A stretch of 64,000 nt of DNA from Faecalicatena orotica (GTDB taxonomy: Bacteria > Bacillota > Clostridia > Lachnospirales > Lachnospiraceae). Shown one piece after another: positions 49,921 to 59,462 of this stretch. Each line of letters begins with the position of its first letter. The stretch's first letter is position 1. Below the pieces are notes generated by a model. The model was not told where the DNA came from. It made no database searches and saw nothing but the letters and a program-made list of their open reading frames with translations. Position numbers and translations under genes: made by a program. The DNA is taken from assembly GCF_003149245.1 (NCBI RefSeq), contig NZ_QGDL01000002.1, positions 186,001 to 250,000 of the forward strand, in the 5' to 3' direction.

Positions 49921-51228
49921 ATGAAAAGAGGAAGAGTTATAGCATTGCTATTAGCGGCAGGTATATCTTCCGCAGCTTTTATGACTGGATGTGCAAATCA
50001 AAGTAATGGTACATCAAAAGTAACAGAACAGAAAGAGTCAAATTATGTACTGTCTTTTGTAGCGGCAGATAAAACAAACTGGGACCAGGAGGTAACAATA
50101 GGAAATCATACCTATACCATTGCAGTGAACCTTTCGGATGATAATTCATTTGAATTGAAGGGAACATGTGTAGGAATTGCAGAGGAAACGGGTCAGCAGG
50201 AGGGAATGGCAGCTCCGGGAACCGGTGCGCCGGATATGCAGGAAACGGAACCAGTCAGTCCAGGCACAGAGGATTCAAGAGCAGCAGATTCGGATACTGA
50301 CAATTCAGGAGAAAAATCTGCCCAGACAGAGGATGCAGGTTCAAAAAGTACGGAAGACCTAACGGCTTATGATTTTACAATAAATGGAACTTGGTCTTAT
50401 GAGGATGGCTGGGGATATACGTTGACGTTTGATGACGGGCAGGATACATCCGTCACTGCGAACTTTGATAAAGCAAGCAGCAGGCAATATTTTTATTATG
50501 ATTTGGCACCGACAGTGGACGGGGAGGCACAGGAAGCGGTTCAGGTACAGTTTCAGGCAAAAGATGTGGAATTCAGAAACGAAATGGCAGATGACTATGT
50601 AATAGCGGAAGAGCGGAATGCGACCTACATTTTTGAAGGAAATGGAAACAGCCAGACAGGTAATGCCATTAATATTAAGATTTACTGTGAAGAGGATGGC
50701 ACAGTTGCCGTATTAAGTCAAAACGGAAGCACTATGACCTATAGCGGGGGGACATGGACCGAAGATACATCAACACATGAGTTTACAATTGATGCAGGGG
50801 GACCAATAACCGCAGACTACTGTGATATATCTGGTAAAGAAGGATATCGTCTGAATTACACCTCTACTGGGGGGATGGGACCTTCCACAACGCTTACATG
50901 CTATCTGCCTCTGGCTGAAGGAATAACTTCAGATGATTATACGGACGAAGACTTTGAGGGAACTGTTGTTAAAAACCTTACCTGTACAGAAGCCGATTAT
51001 ACCATTGAACTTACCGAAAAAGGGTTTTTAAAAGTGTGCTCTGAGGGAACTGTTAATGAGACTTCAACCTATACATATAATGAAGGGGCAGATACATACT
51101 CACTTATAATCGGCGGACAGACTTACAATACGACGAAAAACGGTGACACTTATACAGCGGATGTGAAGATAACAGTCACCAGTATGTTTGGGACGGAAGA
51201 ATATGAGCGCACATTTACGTTTCAGTAA
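49921..51228 (+). CDS. Lipoprotein with three beta-rich repeats, unknown function
   Basis: A 435-residue secreted lipoprotein: MKRGRVIALLLAAGISSAAF then lipobox MTGC (Cys24). About residues 90-148 form a low-complexity acidic linker rich in Ser, Glu, Asp, Thr and Gly. The remainder shows three similar beta-strand blocks (about 150-235, 240-330, 335-435) with patterns such as NGTWSYEDGWGYTLTF, GGTWTEDTSTHEFTI and TYTYNEGADTYSLII, reminiscent of lipocalin-like repeats. No catalytic residues are seen. It is first in an operon with a membrane protein and a membrane-anchored GH3 enzyme, so it may hold substrate or stabilise the enzyme. AGAAGGAGGAACTT precedes the ATG. Confidence 0.72.
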   Translation: MKRGRVIALLLAAGISSAAFMTGCANQSNGTSKVTEQKESNYVLSFVAADKTNWDQEVTIGNHTYTIAVNLSDDNSFELKGTCVGIAEETGQQEGMAAPGTGAPDMQETEPVSPGTEDSRAADSDTDNSGEKSAQTEDAGSKSTEDLTAYDFTINGTWSYEDGWGYTLTFDDGQDTSVTANFDKASSRQYFYYDLAPTVDGEAQEAVQVQFQAKDVEFRNEMADDYVIAEERNATYIFEGNGNSQTGNAINIKIYCEEDGTVAVLSQNGSTMTYSGGTWTEDTSTHEFTIDAGGPITADYCDISGKEGYRLNYTSTGGMGPSTTLTCYLPLAEGITSDDYTDEDFEGTVVKNLTCTEADYTIELTEKGFLKVCSEGTVNETSTYTYNEGADTYSLIIGGQTYNTTKNGDTYTADVKITVTSMFGTEEYERTFTFQ

Positions 51229-51270
51229 AGTCTGAAATGAACATACATTTGATAAGTAAGGAGAAAGAAT

Positions 51271-51903
51271 ATGTCTAATCTGAAAGTTCAGGAAAAATTA
51301 GATAAAATGAAAAAATTGCGTAAAGTCTTGTTTGTATTCAGTATTATTGCTGCCGTCGGAAGTCTGGTGATGCTTATCATGTTTAATTTTGCACCAGTAT
51401 TCAACCTCACAGTAGAAGGCACAGATAAGTTTGGAAATGGTGTGGATTATCCAGGCTGGCAGGCAATCTACTATGGCATCGGGATTCAATATATTCCGGG
51501 GTATTATGAGTTTGGGTTTAATATATGGACCTGTCTTGGCATGTATGTACCTATATTATCATTGATAATCTGTACAGTTATGTACAGGAAAGGGAAAAAC
51601 AAAAGAAAGGCAGTGCTGGAATATGTTATGGCAGCTGCACTGACTTTTGGTGGAATTACACTTGTAAACTGTACAAGGCTGGCTGTATTGACAGCATCCA
51701 GTGAAGGTCTGAATAATTTTAAGGATACATACCTGTTACCCGCAGTTGAAGCGGGAACATTCAGACTTCTGGCGTTTCCGAAAGCGCTTTGTGCGGTATG
51801 TCTGACAGCAGCTGCTATAAAAATTATAAATGGAAGTTTTCTTTTATATCAGAAAGCATATGCAAGAAAGATTCCTGTTATAACAAAGATGCCACAGCAG
51901 TAG
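51271..51903 (+). CDS. Small integral membrane protein of the GH3 operon
   Basis: A 210-residue protein with four predicted membrane helices: about 18-38 (VLFVFSIIAAVGSLVMLIMF), 85-108, 118-140 (AVLEYVMAAALTFGGITLV) and 160-185. Between the first two is an extracytoplasmic loop with VEGTDKFGNGVDYPGWQAIY and several Tyr and Trp residues. No family is recognised. It sits between the lipoprotein and the GH3 gene and is probably needed for placing or regulating that enzyme. A TAAGTAAGGAGAAAGA ribosome site precedes the start. Confidence 0.7.
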   Translation: MSNLKVQEKLDKMKKLRKVLFVFSIIAAVGSLVMLIMFNFAPVFNLTVEGTDKFGNGVDYPGWQAIYYGIGIQYIPGYYEFGFNIWTCLGMYVPILSLIICTVMYRKGKNKRKAVLEYVMAAALTFGGITLVNCTRLAVLTASSEGLNNFKDTYLLPAVEAGTFRLLAFPKALCAVCLTAAAIKIINGSFLLYQKAYARKIPVITKMPQQ

Positions 51904-51923
51904 AAATTAAAGGAGAAAAAACT

Positions 51924-54900
51924 ATGACGAAACGTGCGAAAAAAAGAATCATCTCTCTTTCGGCAATCATCGCTGTTGTATTGATTCTAATGACTGTAAT
52001 CACAAATGTTATGTATTATTATAAAGAATATATGGACCAGTTCCTTGGGGCAGGTACTATCAAAACAGAAACGAGCAGTGATGGTTTAAGCGGTGATTAT
52101 ATTGAGTATACAGCTACATCTGATACAGAATCCAGAGACAATGCAGCGGCCATTACACAGGAGACTGCCGAAGAGGGAATTGTGCTTCTGCGCAATGATG
52201 AAAAAGCGGATGGTGTTAATGGGAAGGCACTTCCACTGGTAAGCAGTTCCGATGAGGCCGCGTCCAAAAAAGTTACCATTTTAGGTTATAAATCCTGGCA
52301 TAATAACATGTCAGGCGGAGAAGATCCAGCGACTACAGAGAATGCAGTGTCTATAGGTGTCGGACTATCCAATTATTTTGATACGAACCAGGCTGTAACT
52401 GATTTATATGCGACGGCATCCGATGATTTTGCAGATCCAGAGTCAGCACTTGCAAGTGCAGTAAGTACTTATGCGGAATACGACACAGCAATTATTACGG
52501 TTTCCCGTAATTCAGGCGAGGGTAATGATCAGGAAAGAGACCTTGGTACTGCAGAGTATAACCGCACCGGACTATCCCTTAAGAATGCAGAGCTTGCTTT
52601 AATTGATTATGCATGTAAAAATTTCTCGGAAGTCATTATCGTGGTTAATGCAGCAAATACGATGGAATTAGGATTCCTTGACCCTAATGATGAAAACTAT
52701 AAAACATCCGGTATGTACACGGATCCATACAGCGGAAACACTTATGATTTTAGTAAAATTACAGGCGCATACTGGGCTGGCTGCTGCGGATCTCAGGGCG
52801 GCACTGCTTTGGCAAGAATTGTTTCAGGGGATGTTAACCCATCTGGACATCTGTCAGATATTTATGCCCGCAATTTGAGAGAAGATCCAACTTATTATAA
52901 TTTTGGAAATTTTGAATATCAGAATTCCAGTGATTTCGATACATATCAGGATTCCTCTGTTTATTTTGTGGAATATGAAGAGGGAATTTATACTGGATAC
53001 CGTTATTATGAGACCGCGGCATATGAGGCAATGCAGGGAAATTATGAAGGCTATGATTATGGACAGAGCGTTGTATATCCATTCGGGTATGGGCTTTCCT
53101 ACACAGATTTCTCTATGGAATATGCAAGTGACCCTTTGTTTGATGAGGAGACAGAGGAATATACTTTTGCTGTAAAGGTTACCAATACGGGTGAAACTGC
53201 GGGAAAAGCTGTAGCGCAGATTTATGTAAGTGCCCCGTGGGAGGCAGGTCAGGTGGAAAAGTCTCATGTTCAGCTGATTGGCTTTGCAAAAACGCAGGAA
53301 TTGGAGCCTGGTGCCAGTGAAACTTTAACAATAACGGCAAGCAGGGACTATTTCAGTTCTTATGATTATGTAAATGAAAAAGCATATATTCTAGATGAAG
53401 GAGAATATACATTCTATCTTTCCGAAAACAGCCATAGTTGGACAGAGATTGATAAAGAGGACACCTCGCATGTATGGTCACAGGAGATTGATTCTAAAAT
53501 TGTTTATAATGAAGATGGGGCAGGTAAGAGGACAACTGATGAAGTTGTTGCTACAAATGTATTGGATGATTCCACAAATTATAGATTTACAGATTATACA
53601 GAAGGTAAGACTGGCGATGGTTACATCCATAACTTCAGCCGTAAAGACTTTGCAGCATCTTTCCCAACGGCACCGGAAGGTAATGACCTTTTATTGACAG
53701 ATGAACGGGCCATTAAAGAGATCGAAATATATGACGTGTGGGATGAGGAGCAGAATGAGATCAGCGAGATGCCAGAGACAGATATAGATAAGACAGACTA
53801 TACGCTTGCAGATATGCGCGGTGTCGATATCGATGATGAGAAATGGGATGACTATATTAATCAGTTTACCGTAGACTCTATGGCATATATGTTCATGAAC
53901 GGCGGCTGGAATGAAATGGGAGATAGTGAGAACGGCGTTCCGAAGAGTTATGATGCAGATTCGCCATACGGGTTCTATGCAGCGCAGCTAAAAATTTCGG
54001 AATATGACATTAATGTATGGTATTGTGGGGCACCAATGGTTGCGGCCACATTCAATACAGAACTTTCAGAACGTCTGGGCTCTGCATTTGCTGAGGAGGC
54101 ATATCAGTTAAAACAAGAAGACGGGCAGGGAATAACCGGCTTGTATGGCTATGGAATTAATACGCACCGCTCTGCTTTTGCAGGACGCAATTATGAGTAC
54201 TATTCAGAAGACAGCCTGCTTTCGGGAAAAATGGCGGCAGCAGAGGCTTCAGGGGCGTCGGAAAAAGGTCTGATTACATTTATGAAGCACTACGCACTGA
54301 ATGAGCAGGAACTGAACCGGCAGAAAAATGGATACTGTGCATGGTGCAATGAGCAGACATTCCGTGAAATTTACAACAGATCTTTTGAAATTTATATAAA
54401 AGAAGCCACCATGACTATAAATTATTATGATGTTGACGATGACGGCGAATATGCAATGACCAGTAAAGAGATGTCTGCAGCTACAGGTCTGATGAGCGCT
54501 TACAACAGAATTGGAGCGACCTACGCGGGAGCATCTGTGGTTATCAACAGTATTTTAAGGGATGAGTGTGGATTTACCGGAACGATAGTATCTGATGCAG
54601 GCGGTGAACCAAACACATACATGACTACAGATTACTCTTTACGGAGAGGACAGAATCTGACGTTGACGAATAATGGTACAAATGGGCTTTATGATACAAC
54701 AAGTGCCACAGCAGTATACTGGCTGAAGCAGTCCACCCGATACCTGCTTTATAACAAGGCAAATTCAAATGCAGTAATGGGAATGGCTCCTGGCGACAAT
54801 GTAAGTTATACGATGTCCCCGTGGCAGAAGATATTGATAGCAGTCTGGAGTGTAGTGGTTATACTTTCTCTTGCTGGGATTGCATACTGCATTATGCTGG

Positions 54901-54971
54901 GAAGGGGTAAAATAAAATTAAAAGAAATTATCGTTCAGGAAAAGACACCAGAAGATGAAGAAGAATACTAA
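51924..54971 (+). CDS. Circularly permuted GH3 glycosidase with membrane helices at both ends
   Basis: A 1015-residue protein. An N-terminal membrane helix (residues 8-28, IISLSAIIAVVLILMTVITN) precedes the normally C-terminal alpha/beta sandwich of GH3 (about 65-380; ETAEEGIVLLRND is its start, and YPFGYGLSYTDFSM its end). An FnIII-like domain (about 395-510, VTNTGETAGKAVAQIYV) comes next, then the TIM-barrel (about 640-940) with MKHYALNEQELN and nucleophile Asp891 in TIVSDAGG. A second helix lies near 970-990 (ILIAVWSVVVILSLAGIAYC), then a charged tail. The barrel is thus last, opposite to usual order. The substrate is unknown, presumably a beta-glycoside or wall glycan outside the cell. 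An in-frame ATG at 51789 lies in the previous gene; AAAGGAGAAA supports 51924. Confidence 0.85.
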   Translation: MTKRAKKRIISLSAIIAVVLILMTVITNVMYYYKEYMDQFLGAGTIKTETSSDGLSGDYIEYTATSDTESRDNAAAITQETAEEGIVLLRNDEKADGVNGKALPLVSSSDEAASKKVTILGYKSWHNNMSGGEDPATTENAVSIGVGLSNYFDTNQAVTDLYATASDDFADPESALASAVSTYAEYDTAIITVSRNSGEGNDQERDLGTAEYNRTGLSLKNAELALIDYACKNFSEVIIVVNAANTMELGFLDPNDENYKTSGMYTDPYSGNTYDFSKITGAYWAGCCGSQGGTALARIVSGDVNPSGHLSDIYARNLREDPTYYNFGNFEYQNSSDFDTYQDSSVYFVEYEEGIYTGYRYYETAAYEAMQGNYEGYDYGQSVVYPFGYGLSYTDFSMEYASDPLFDEETEEYTFAVKVTNTGETAGKAVAQIYVSAPWEAGQVEKSHVQLIGFAKTQELEPGASETLTITASRDYFSSYDYVNEKAYILDEGEYTFYLSENSHSWTEIDKEDTSHVWSQEIDSKIVYNEDGAGKRTTDEVVATNVLDDSTNYRFTDYTEGKTGDGYIHNFSRKDFAASFPTAPEGNDLLLTDERAIKEIEIYDVWDEEQNEISEMPETDIDKTDYTLADMRGVDIDDEKWDDYINQFTVDSMAYMFMNGGWNEMGDSENGVPKSYDADSPYGFYAAQLKISEYDINVWYCGAPMVAATFNTELSERLGSAFAEEAYQLKQEDGQGITGLYGYGINTHRSAFAGRNYEYYSEDSLLSGKMAAAEASGASEKGLITFMKHYALNEQELNRQKNGYCAWCNEQTFREIYNRSFEIYIKEATMTINYYDVDDDGEYAMTSKEMSAATGLMSAYNRIGATYAGASVVINSILRDECGFTGTIVSDAGGEPNTYMTTDYSLRRGQNLTLTNNGTNGLYDTTSATAVYWLKQSTRYLLYNKANSNAVMGMAPGDNVSYTMSPWQKILIAVWSVVVILSLAGIAYCIMLGRGKIKLKEIIVQEKTPEDEEEY

Positions 54972-54997
54972 AGGCATTTAACTCATAACAAAAAAGC

Positions 54998-55054
54998 ATC
55001 CCCGTTGGAGCAGAACAATAAAAATTCTTGTTGGACAGCTCTTTCGGGGATCTT
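54998..55054 (+). terminator. Terminator of the GH3 operon
   Basis: ATCCCCG (54998-55004) pairs with CGGGGAT (55045-55051), with an inner GAGC/GCTC stem, then CTTTG. It is 27 bases after the GH3 stop. It lies before the kinase gene, which therefore has its own promoter region (55055-55206). Confidence 0.65.
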
Positions 55055-55206
55055 TGACTATTAAATGGAACTTGGGCTGCTTTATTGACAAGGCAAAAAA
55101 AGCATAATAATATTAAAGATAGAGATTAGCTGCATATATGAGAATTGTAAGTATAGCAGATATCGTACTGTATGAAAGTATGAATTAAGAGGGGATAAAG
55201 GAAACC

Positions 55207-56583
55207 ATGAAGGTTCTGACAGAGTATATTAATATTTGGGCCGATCACGCATTTTGGTTTCAAATGTTCTGTGTGGCGGTGCTGACGGTCATGTCATTAG
55301 AATCCATTTCTAAAAAACACAGAGCGCTATTAAAAGCGGCACTTGAGGTTTTGTTGTTAATTTTAATTTTTTTTACTACTAATTTTTTGATATACCTGCT
55401 TTCAATTAAGCATATTTATTTCACGGGAGTGGGTTCTTGGATGTCTTATTTATTCGGTGTTGTTCTGTTCGCAGCATTTTTTTGTAAATATCCTGTACCA
55501 GCAAAGATTGTGACAGCATCCGCGGTCTGTTCTATGTCAGTAATCGTAATTGAACTGGGAACTTCTATTGGAAATGTAATAGAAGGATATGTTAACGGTT
55601 TTGACAGTTTGTGGACTAAGATCATAGCCGATTTCCTGATTTTGTTTGCAGCATGGACGATTAAAAAAAGACCAGTATCTGAATACGAAGTCAGCACATA
55701 TGCTGCAAGGCTAAATGTTACCTGTTGTACGATTTCCACGGCTTTTGTGATTATATATGATTTTTTAGCAATTTACTTTTTGACGCCCCAAAAAACGGAT
55801 GTTACGTCTGTTAGAATACTGATATCATTGATTTTAATTGCGTTGTATGTGATTAACGCGATTAATTATCTGATGACTTATTCCTTGTGCAGAGAACAGA
55901 AGCATGTGCTGGAACTGATGTCAGAAGCTCAGTTTACTCAGAGTGCAGCACAGCTTCTGACAATATCTGACCATAATCTTAATGAACTGAGAAAAATAAG
56001 CCATAATATCAATAATCAGTATTCTTATATGAGGGTACTTTTGCAGAATCAGGATTATGATGGACTGAAGGGATACTTTGATGAGGTTCTGGGAACTTTT
56101 TCAAAACCATTTATTTCGTATATAGATTGTGGTAACAGAATTCTGAACGCAATATTTAATTTGGAAAAAGCAAAGGCAGATGAAGCTGGAGTGAAAATGG
56201 ATTTTATGATTCTTGTGCCATCCGAACTGTCAGTCAGTGAATTGGATTTATGTAATTTAATTACCAATATCGTGGATAATGCCATCGAAAATTGTCTTGC
56301 AGAGCGAATTGAATCTCCGGTCGTCTCCATTACTATGAGTGTACAGGGAGATTATCTGTTTGCCAGGTTTACGAATCAGACAAAGAAAAAAAAGAGTTTT
56401 CTGGAAAAACCTATTGTTTCTACAAAGAAGGACCATGTATATCATGGAAAAGGAATTGGCATAGCAAAGCACATTGTCCATAAATATAACGGTCATTATA
56501 GTAACAAAATTGAGGATGGGGTTTTTATTGCAGAATTTCTTCTGGATCTCTGCATAGGAAAAAACAAGGAGGGGAATTCATGA
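55207..56583 (+). CDS. GHKL sensor histidine kinase (AgrC/VirS-like), first system
   Basis: A 458-residue kinase. The N-terminal 230 residues contain six or so membrane helices without a large external domain, as in peptide-pheromone sensors. The phosphoacceptor region has KISHNINNQYSYM (His266), then the GHKL ATPase with LITNIVDNAIENC and GKGIGIAKHIV. It belongs to the agr-type group that pairs with LytTR regulators. Its stop overlaps the next gene start (ATGA at 56580). Located directly after the GH3 operon, it is the best candidate to act through the LytTR box at 49733. AGGGGATAAAGGAAACC precedes the ATG. Confidence 0.88.
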   Translation: MKVLTEYINIWADHAFWFQMFCVAVLTVMSLESISKKHRALLKAALEVLLLILIFFTTNFLIYLLSIKHIYFTGVGSWMSYLFGVVLFAAFFCKYPVPAKIVTASAVCSMSVIVIELGTSIGNVIEGYVNGFDSLWTKIIADFLILFAAWTIKKRPVSEYEVSTYAARLNVTCCTISTAFVIIYDFLAIYFLTPQKTDVTSVRILISLILIALYVINAINYLMTYSLCREQKHVLELMSEAQFTQSAAQLLTISDHNLNELRKISHNINNQYSYMRVLLQNQDYDGLKGYFDEVLGTFSKPFISYIDCGNRILNAIFNLEKAKADEAGVKMDFMILVPSELSVSELDLCNLITNIVDNAIENCLAERIESPVVSITMSVQGDYLFARFTNQTKKKKSFLEKPIVSTKKDHVYHGKGIGIAKHIVHKYNGHYSNKIEDGVFIAEFLLDLCIGKNKEGNS

Positions 56584-57320
56584 AAACAGTTCATGTAGCT
56601 GTCTGCGATGATGAGAAAAAAGCTCTTTCCATCATTTCCGCCTCTGTGGAGGCAGTATTTAGTGAGGAAGGGGTGGAGACAGAGATTGCGACTTGTTTAT
56701 CGCCGATGCAGCTTCTAGAGCATATGAACCATACAGATTATGATTTGATTTTTCTTGATATCTGTATGTCAGAAATGGACGGTATAGAGCTTGGCAGGAA
56801 AATTACAGCAGCTGGTGGCAGCAGTTCTATTGTATTCGTTTCAAGCAGAATGGACAGGATGTATGATACATTTGCAATCCAGCCATTTGGATTTGTGAGA
56901 AAAGGGAATTTCATGGATGATATTAATGAGGTAATCCATCGTTATATTGAACAGGAGAAAAAGCCCAAAGAAGCTCAGACAGTACATTTCAGGGACCGGC
57001 AGGGAGAGATTATTACAGTCAATATAGACAAACTAAGATATATTGAATGTTATAAGAATGTTCAAGAGATACATATATGTGGTAATGAGATAAAGAAGAT
57101 ATATTCCAGAATGGAAATACTGGAGGAAACACTGAAGAAATATGGGTTCATTAGGACCCATAAAGGTTATCTCGTAAATTGCAAATATATTAAGCGGTTT
57201 GACAGCAAAAAGGTAACCCTTTTAACAGGAGAAGAGCTCCCAATAGGGAGAAGCAGGTATCATGAGGCAATGGACGGATATATGTCCTATATTGGGACGC
57301 ATGGTATCTTATTAGGTTAA
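56580..57320 (+). CDS. LytTR-family response regulator, first system
   Basis: A 246-residue regulator. Receiver domain (1-120) with acidic pocket D10-D11, phosphorylated Asp60 in IFLDICMSEMDG, and a LytTR DNA-binding domain (about 140-240) with DKLRYIECYKNVQEIHICGN and GFIRTHKGYLVNCKYIK. LytTR proteins bind paired 9-bp repeats such as those at 49733-49762. It is coupled to the kinase before it (overlap of four bases). The next regulator begins 43 bases later. Confidence 0.9.
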   Translation: MKTVHVAVCDDEKKALSIISASVEAVFSEEGVETEIATCLSPMQLLEHMNHTDYDLIFLDICMSEMDGIELGRKITAAGGSSSIVFVSSRMDRMYDTFAIQPFGFVRKGNFMDDINEVIHRYIEQEKKPKEAQTVHFRDRQGEIITVNIDKLRYIECYKNVQEIHICGNEIKKIYSRMEILEETLKKYGFIRTHKGYLVNCKYIKRFDSKKVTLLTGEELPIGRSRYHEAMDGYMSYIGTHGILLG

Positions 57321-57363
57321 TGGAGGCGGATAAGAAATAAGATATCAGGAGGAAACAGCCCAC

Positions 57364-58077
57364 ATGCTTCAGATTGCTATTTGTGATGACGAAAAATTTT
57401 ACAGAGATAAGATGAAAATGTATCTGGAATCTTATCTGACCGACCATAACTTAGAAGCCACAATTCATCTTTTCCTTTCCGGCGAGGATTTCCTCTCCCG
57501 GAAGGAAAACGTCGTTAAATACGATATTGTTTTCATGGACATCAATATGAATGAAATGGATGGAATCCAGACGGCCATGCAGATACGCGCGTTTCAGTCG
57601 GAGACATTTATCGTGCTCGTGACAGCGTTTATCAATTATGTTCTGGACGGTTATAAGGTAAATGCGGTGCGCTATATCATGAAGGACTCTCTGGAGGAGG
57701 CGCTGCCTGAGTGTATGGATGCAATACTGCAGAAGATGCGCCTGCAGCAGGTCAGTTTTTCTTTTTCAGAAGGGGAGAAGAGGCTGTATACGGACAATAT
57801 CCTGTACATTGAGAGCCAGAGGCATAAGTCTGTTTTCCATTATCTGGAGTCCGGGGTTGTGACTTACCAGATTTATGAAAAACTCGATCAAATTGAGGCG
57901 GCCCTCGACGGGTATGGTTTTTTACGCATTCATAAAAGCTATCTGGTAAACATGAAGCACATCCGCAGGATCAGTAATTATACGGTACTTCTGGATCTTG
58001 GGGAGGAGCTTCCTGTTCCGCGTCTGCGGTACAGGGCGGTGAAGGAAGCATTCGTAGCATTTAAAGGAGTAGTGTAA
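57364..58077 (+). CDS. LytTR-family response regulator, second system
   Basis: A 237-residue regulator. Receiver with D8-D9 pocket and Asp59 in VFMDINMNEMDG; LytTR domain (about 140-235) with YTDNILYIESQRHKSVFHYL and GFLRIHKSYLVNMKHIR. It differs from the previous regulator enough to be an independent or duplicated system. Its stop shares a base with the kinase start (TAATG at 58077). The target site is not obvious; no perfect LytTR repeat is seen at its own or the following lipoprotein's promoter. Confidence 0.9.
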   Translation: MLQIAICDDEKFYRDKMKMYLESYLTDHNLEATIHLFLSGEDFLSRKENVVKYDIVFMDINMNEMDGIQTAMQIRAFQSETFIVLVTAFINYVLDGYKVNAVRYIMKDSLEEALPECMDAILQKMRLQQVSFSFSEGEKRLYTDNILYIESQRHKSVFHYLESGVVTYQIYEKLDQIEAALDGYGFLRIHKSYLVNMKHIRRISNYTVLLDLGEELPVPRLRYRAVKEAFVAFKGVV

Positions 58078-59348
58078 TGGAAATTTTTCTAAAGAGTCTT
58101 GCATTATCTTTGGTGATGAGTATAAGCTGCAAAGTATTTTTTGACACTCTCCTTGAAAAGAGGCGGTGGAGGCGCGGCTGGATCGAAAATACGGAATTGC
58201 TGGCATTTACACTGGGCATTATAATAATTTCTATGTCAGAAATACCTCCGTATGCCATACAGCCCATTCGTTTTACGGCAGTAATCTGCATAGCAGTGCA
58301 GATCTATTACCGTGTCAGGTTTGTTCAAAACGTGTTTCTGTCGATACTTTTCTGTGGAATCTTCTGGATTGTAGAGATACTGACGATTTCCTTCATTTAC
58401 CTGCTGCCGATCACTGGCATCAGTATACAGATTGTGGAGGAGTCTGTATCAGACATCCTTCTGCTTTGCCTGATGCTTTTGTTCCATTTCAAATATAAGG
58501 GGAAAACGAATGTAATGTCAGGGACGAAGTGGACCCGTTTTTTATTTTTCCCAGTCTTTTGCATGGTGATTATCATAGCCGCAACGATGTACCCCTGGAA
58601 TGGGCAGGAGGGTAATGAGTATGTCAGGGTACTTGTTCTGGCGGGATTCGGACTGGTGAATATGGCTGCATTTTATTTTCTGTGGGATATTCTGGTCAGA
58701 GAGGCGGAGATGCAGAATCTCAGGCAGGGCAGAGAGCGCACGCAGAACCAGATGAATATGTATCAGAGCATGCAGGAAAATTATGAGCGGCAGAGACGGT
58801 TTCTGCATGACTATAAGAACCAGCTGAACTGCATACAGGGGATGCTTGCGGAGGGAAAGACGGAAGAAACGATGGAGTATCTCACTGCGCTGAACGGAAG
58901 TATCCGTATGAATGCGGACCATGTGAATACAAATCATACGGCTGTAAATGTGGTGCTGAACCAGAAGTACAGTTATGCACGGGAGAAGGGGATTACCATG
59001 ACGATTTCAGTCAATGACCTTTCTTCCCTGACAATGGGTGAGGAGGACATCGTTACGATTCTGGTCAACCTCCTTGACAATGCAATCGAGGCCTGTGAAA
59101 AGCTGGAATCGAATAAAGTGATACAATTTAAAATGACAGTGGAGGATGGAGAACTCATTTTGTCGATAAGAAATCCGGTTAAGGAGCCTGTAAAAATCAG
59201 AGATAACAGGATCGCTACGACGAAACCGGAAGAGGGACATGGTATCGGCCTTATAAATGTCCAGTCTGTGGTTCAGAAAAATTGTGGGACCAGCATCCTC
59301 AGATGTGAGGACGGATGGTTTTTCTTTTCGGCTATGATACCTGTATAG
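58077..59348 (+). CDS. GHKL sensor histidine kinase, second system
   Basis: A 423-residue kinase with about six membrane helices in the first 205 residues, a dimer/phosphoacceptor region RRFLHDYKNQLNCIQGML (His244), and a GHKL ATPase with LVNLLDNAIEACE and GHGIGLINVQSVV. It belongs with the regulator upstream in inverted gene order compared with the first system. The phosphoacceptor HDYKNQ motif is the AgrC-like form. What it senses cannot be read; the small external loops suggest a peptide or membrane stress. Confidence 0.88.
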   Translation: MEIFLKSLALSLVMSISCKVFFDTLLEKRRWRRGWIENTELLAFTLGIIIISMSEIPPYAIQPIRFTAVICIAVQIYYRVRFVQNVFLSILFCGIFWIVEILTISFIYLLPITGISIQIVEESVSDILLLCLMLLFHFKYKGKTNVMSGTKWTRFLFFPVFCMVIIIAATMYPWNGQEGNEYVRVLVLAGFGLVNMAAFYFLWDILVREAEMQNLRQGRERTQNQMNMYQSMQENYERQRRFLHDYKNQLNCIQGMLAEGKTEETMEYLTALNGSIRMNADHVNTNHTAVNVVLNQKYSYAREKGITMTISVNDLSSLTMGEEDIVTILVNLLDNAIEACEKLESNKVIQFKMTVEDGELILSIRNPVKEPVKIRDNRIATTKPEEGHGIGLINVQSVVQKNCGTSILRCEDGWFFFSAMIPV

Positions 59349-59462
59349 GGTGGAGCGTCTTTTTTTGCTGTCTGACCGTCTTTTCGTGCTGCGGGGATTG
59401 ATGCCTAAGTGCCGCCGCAATAAAATATAGAAAACTGCAGGTACGAAAAAGGAGATGGGAAT

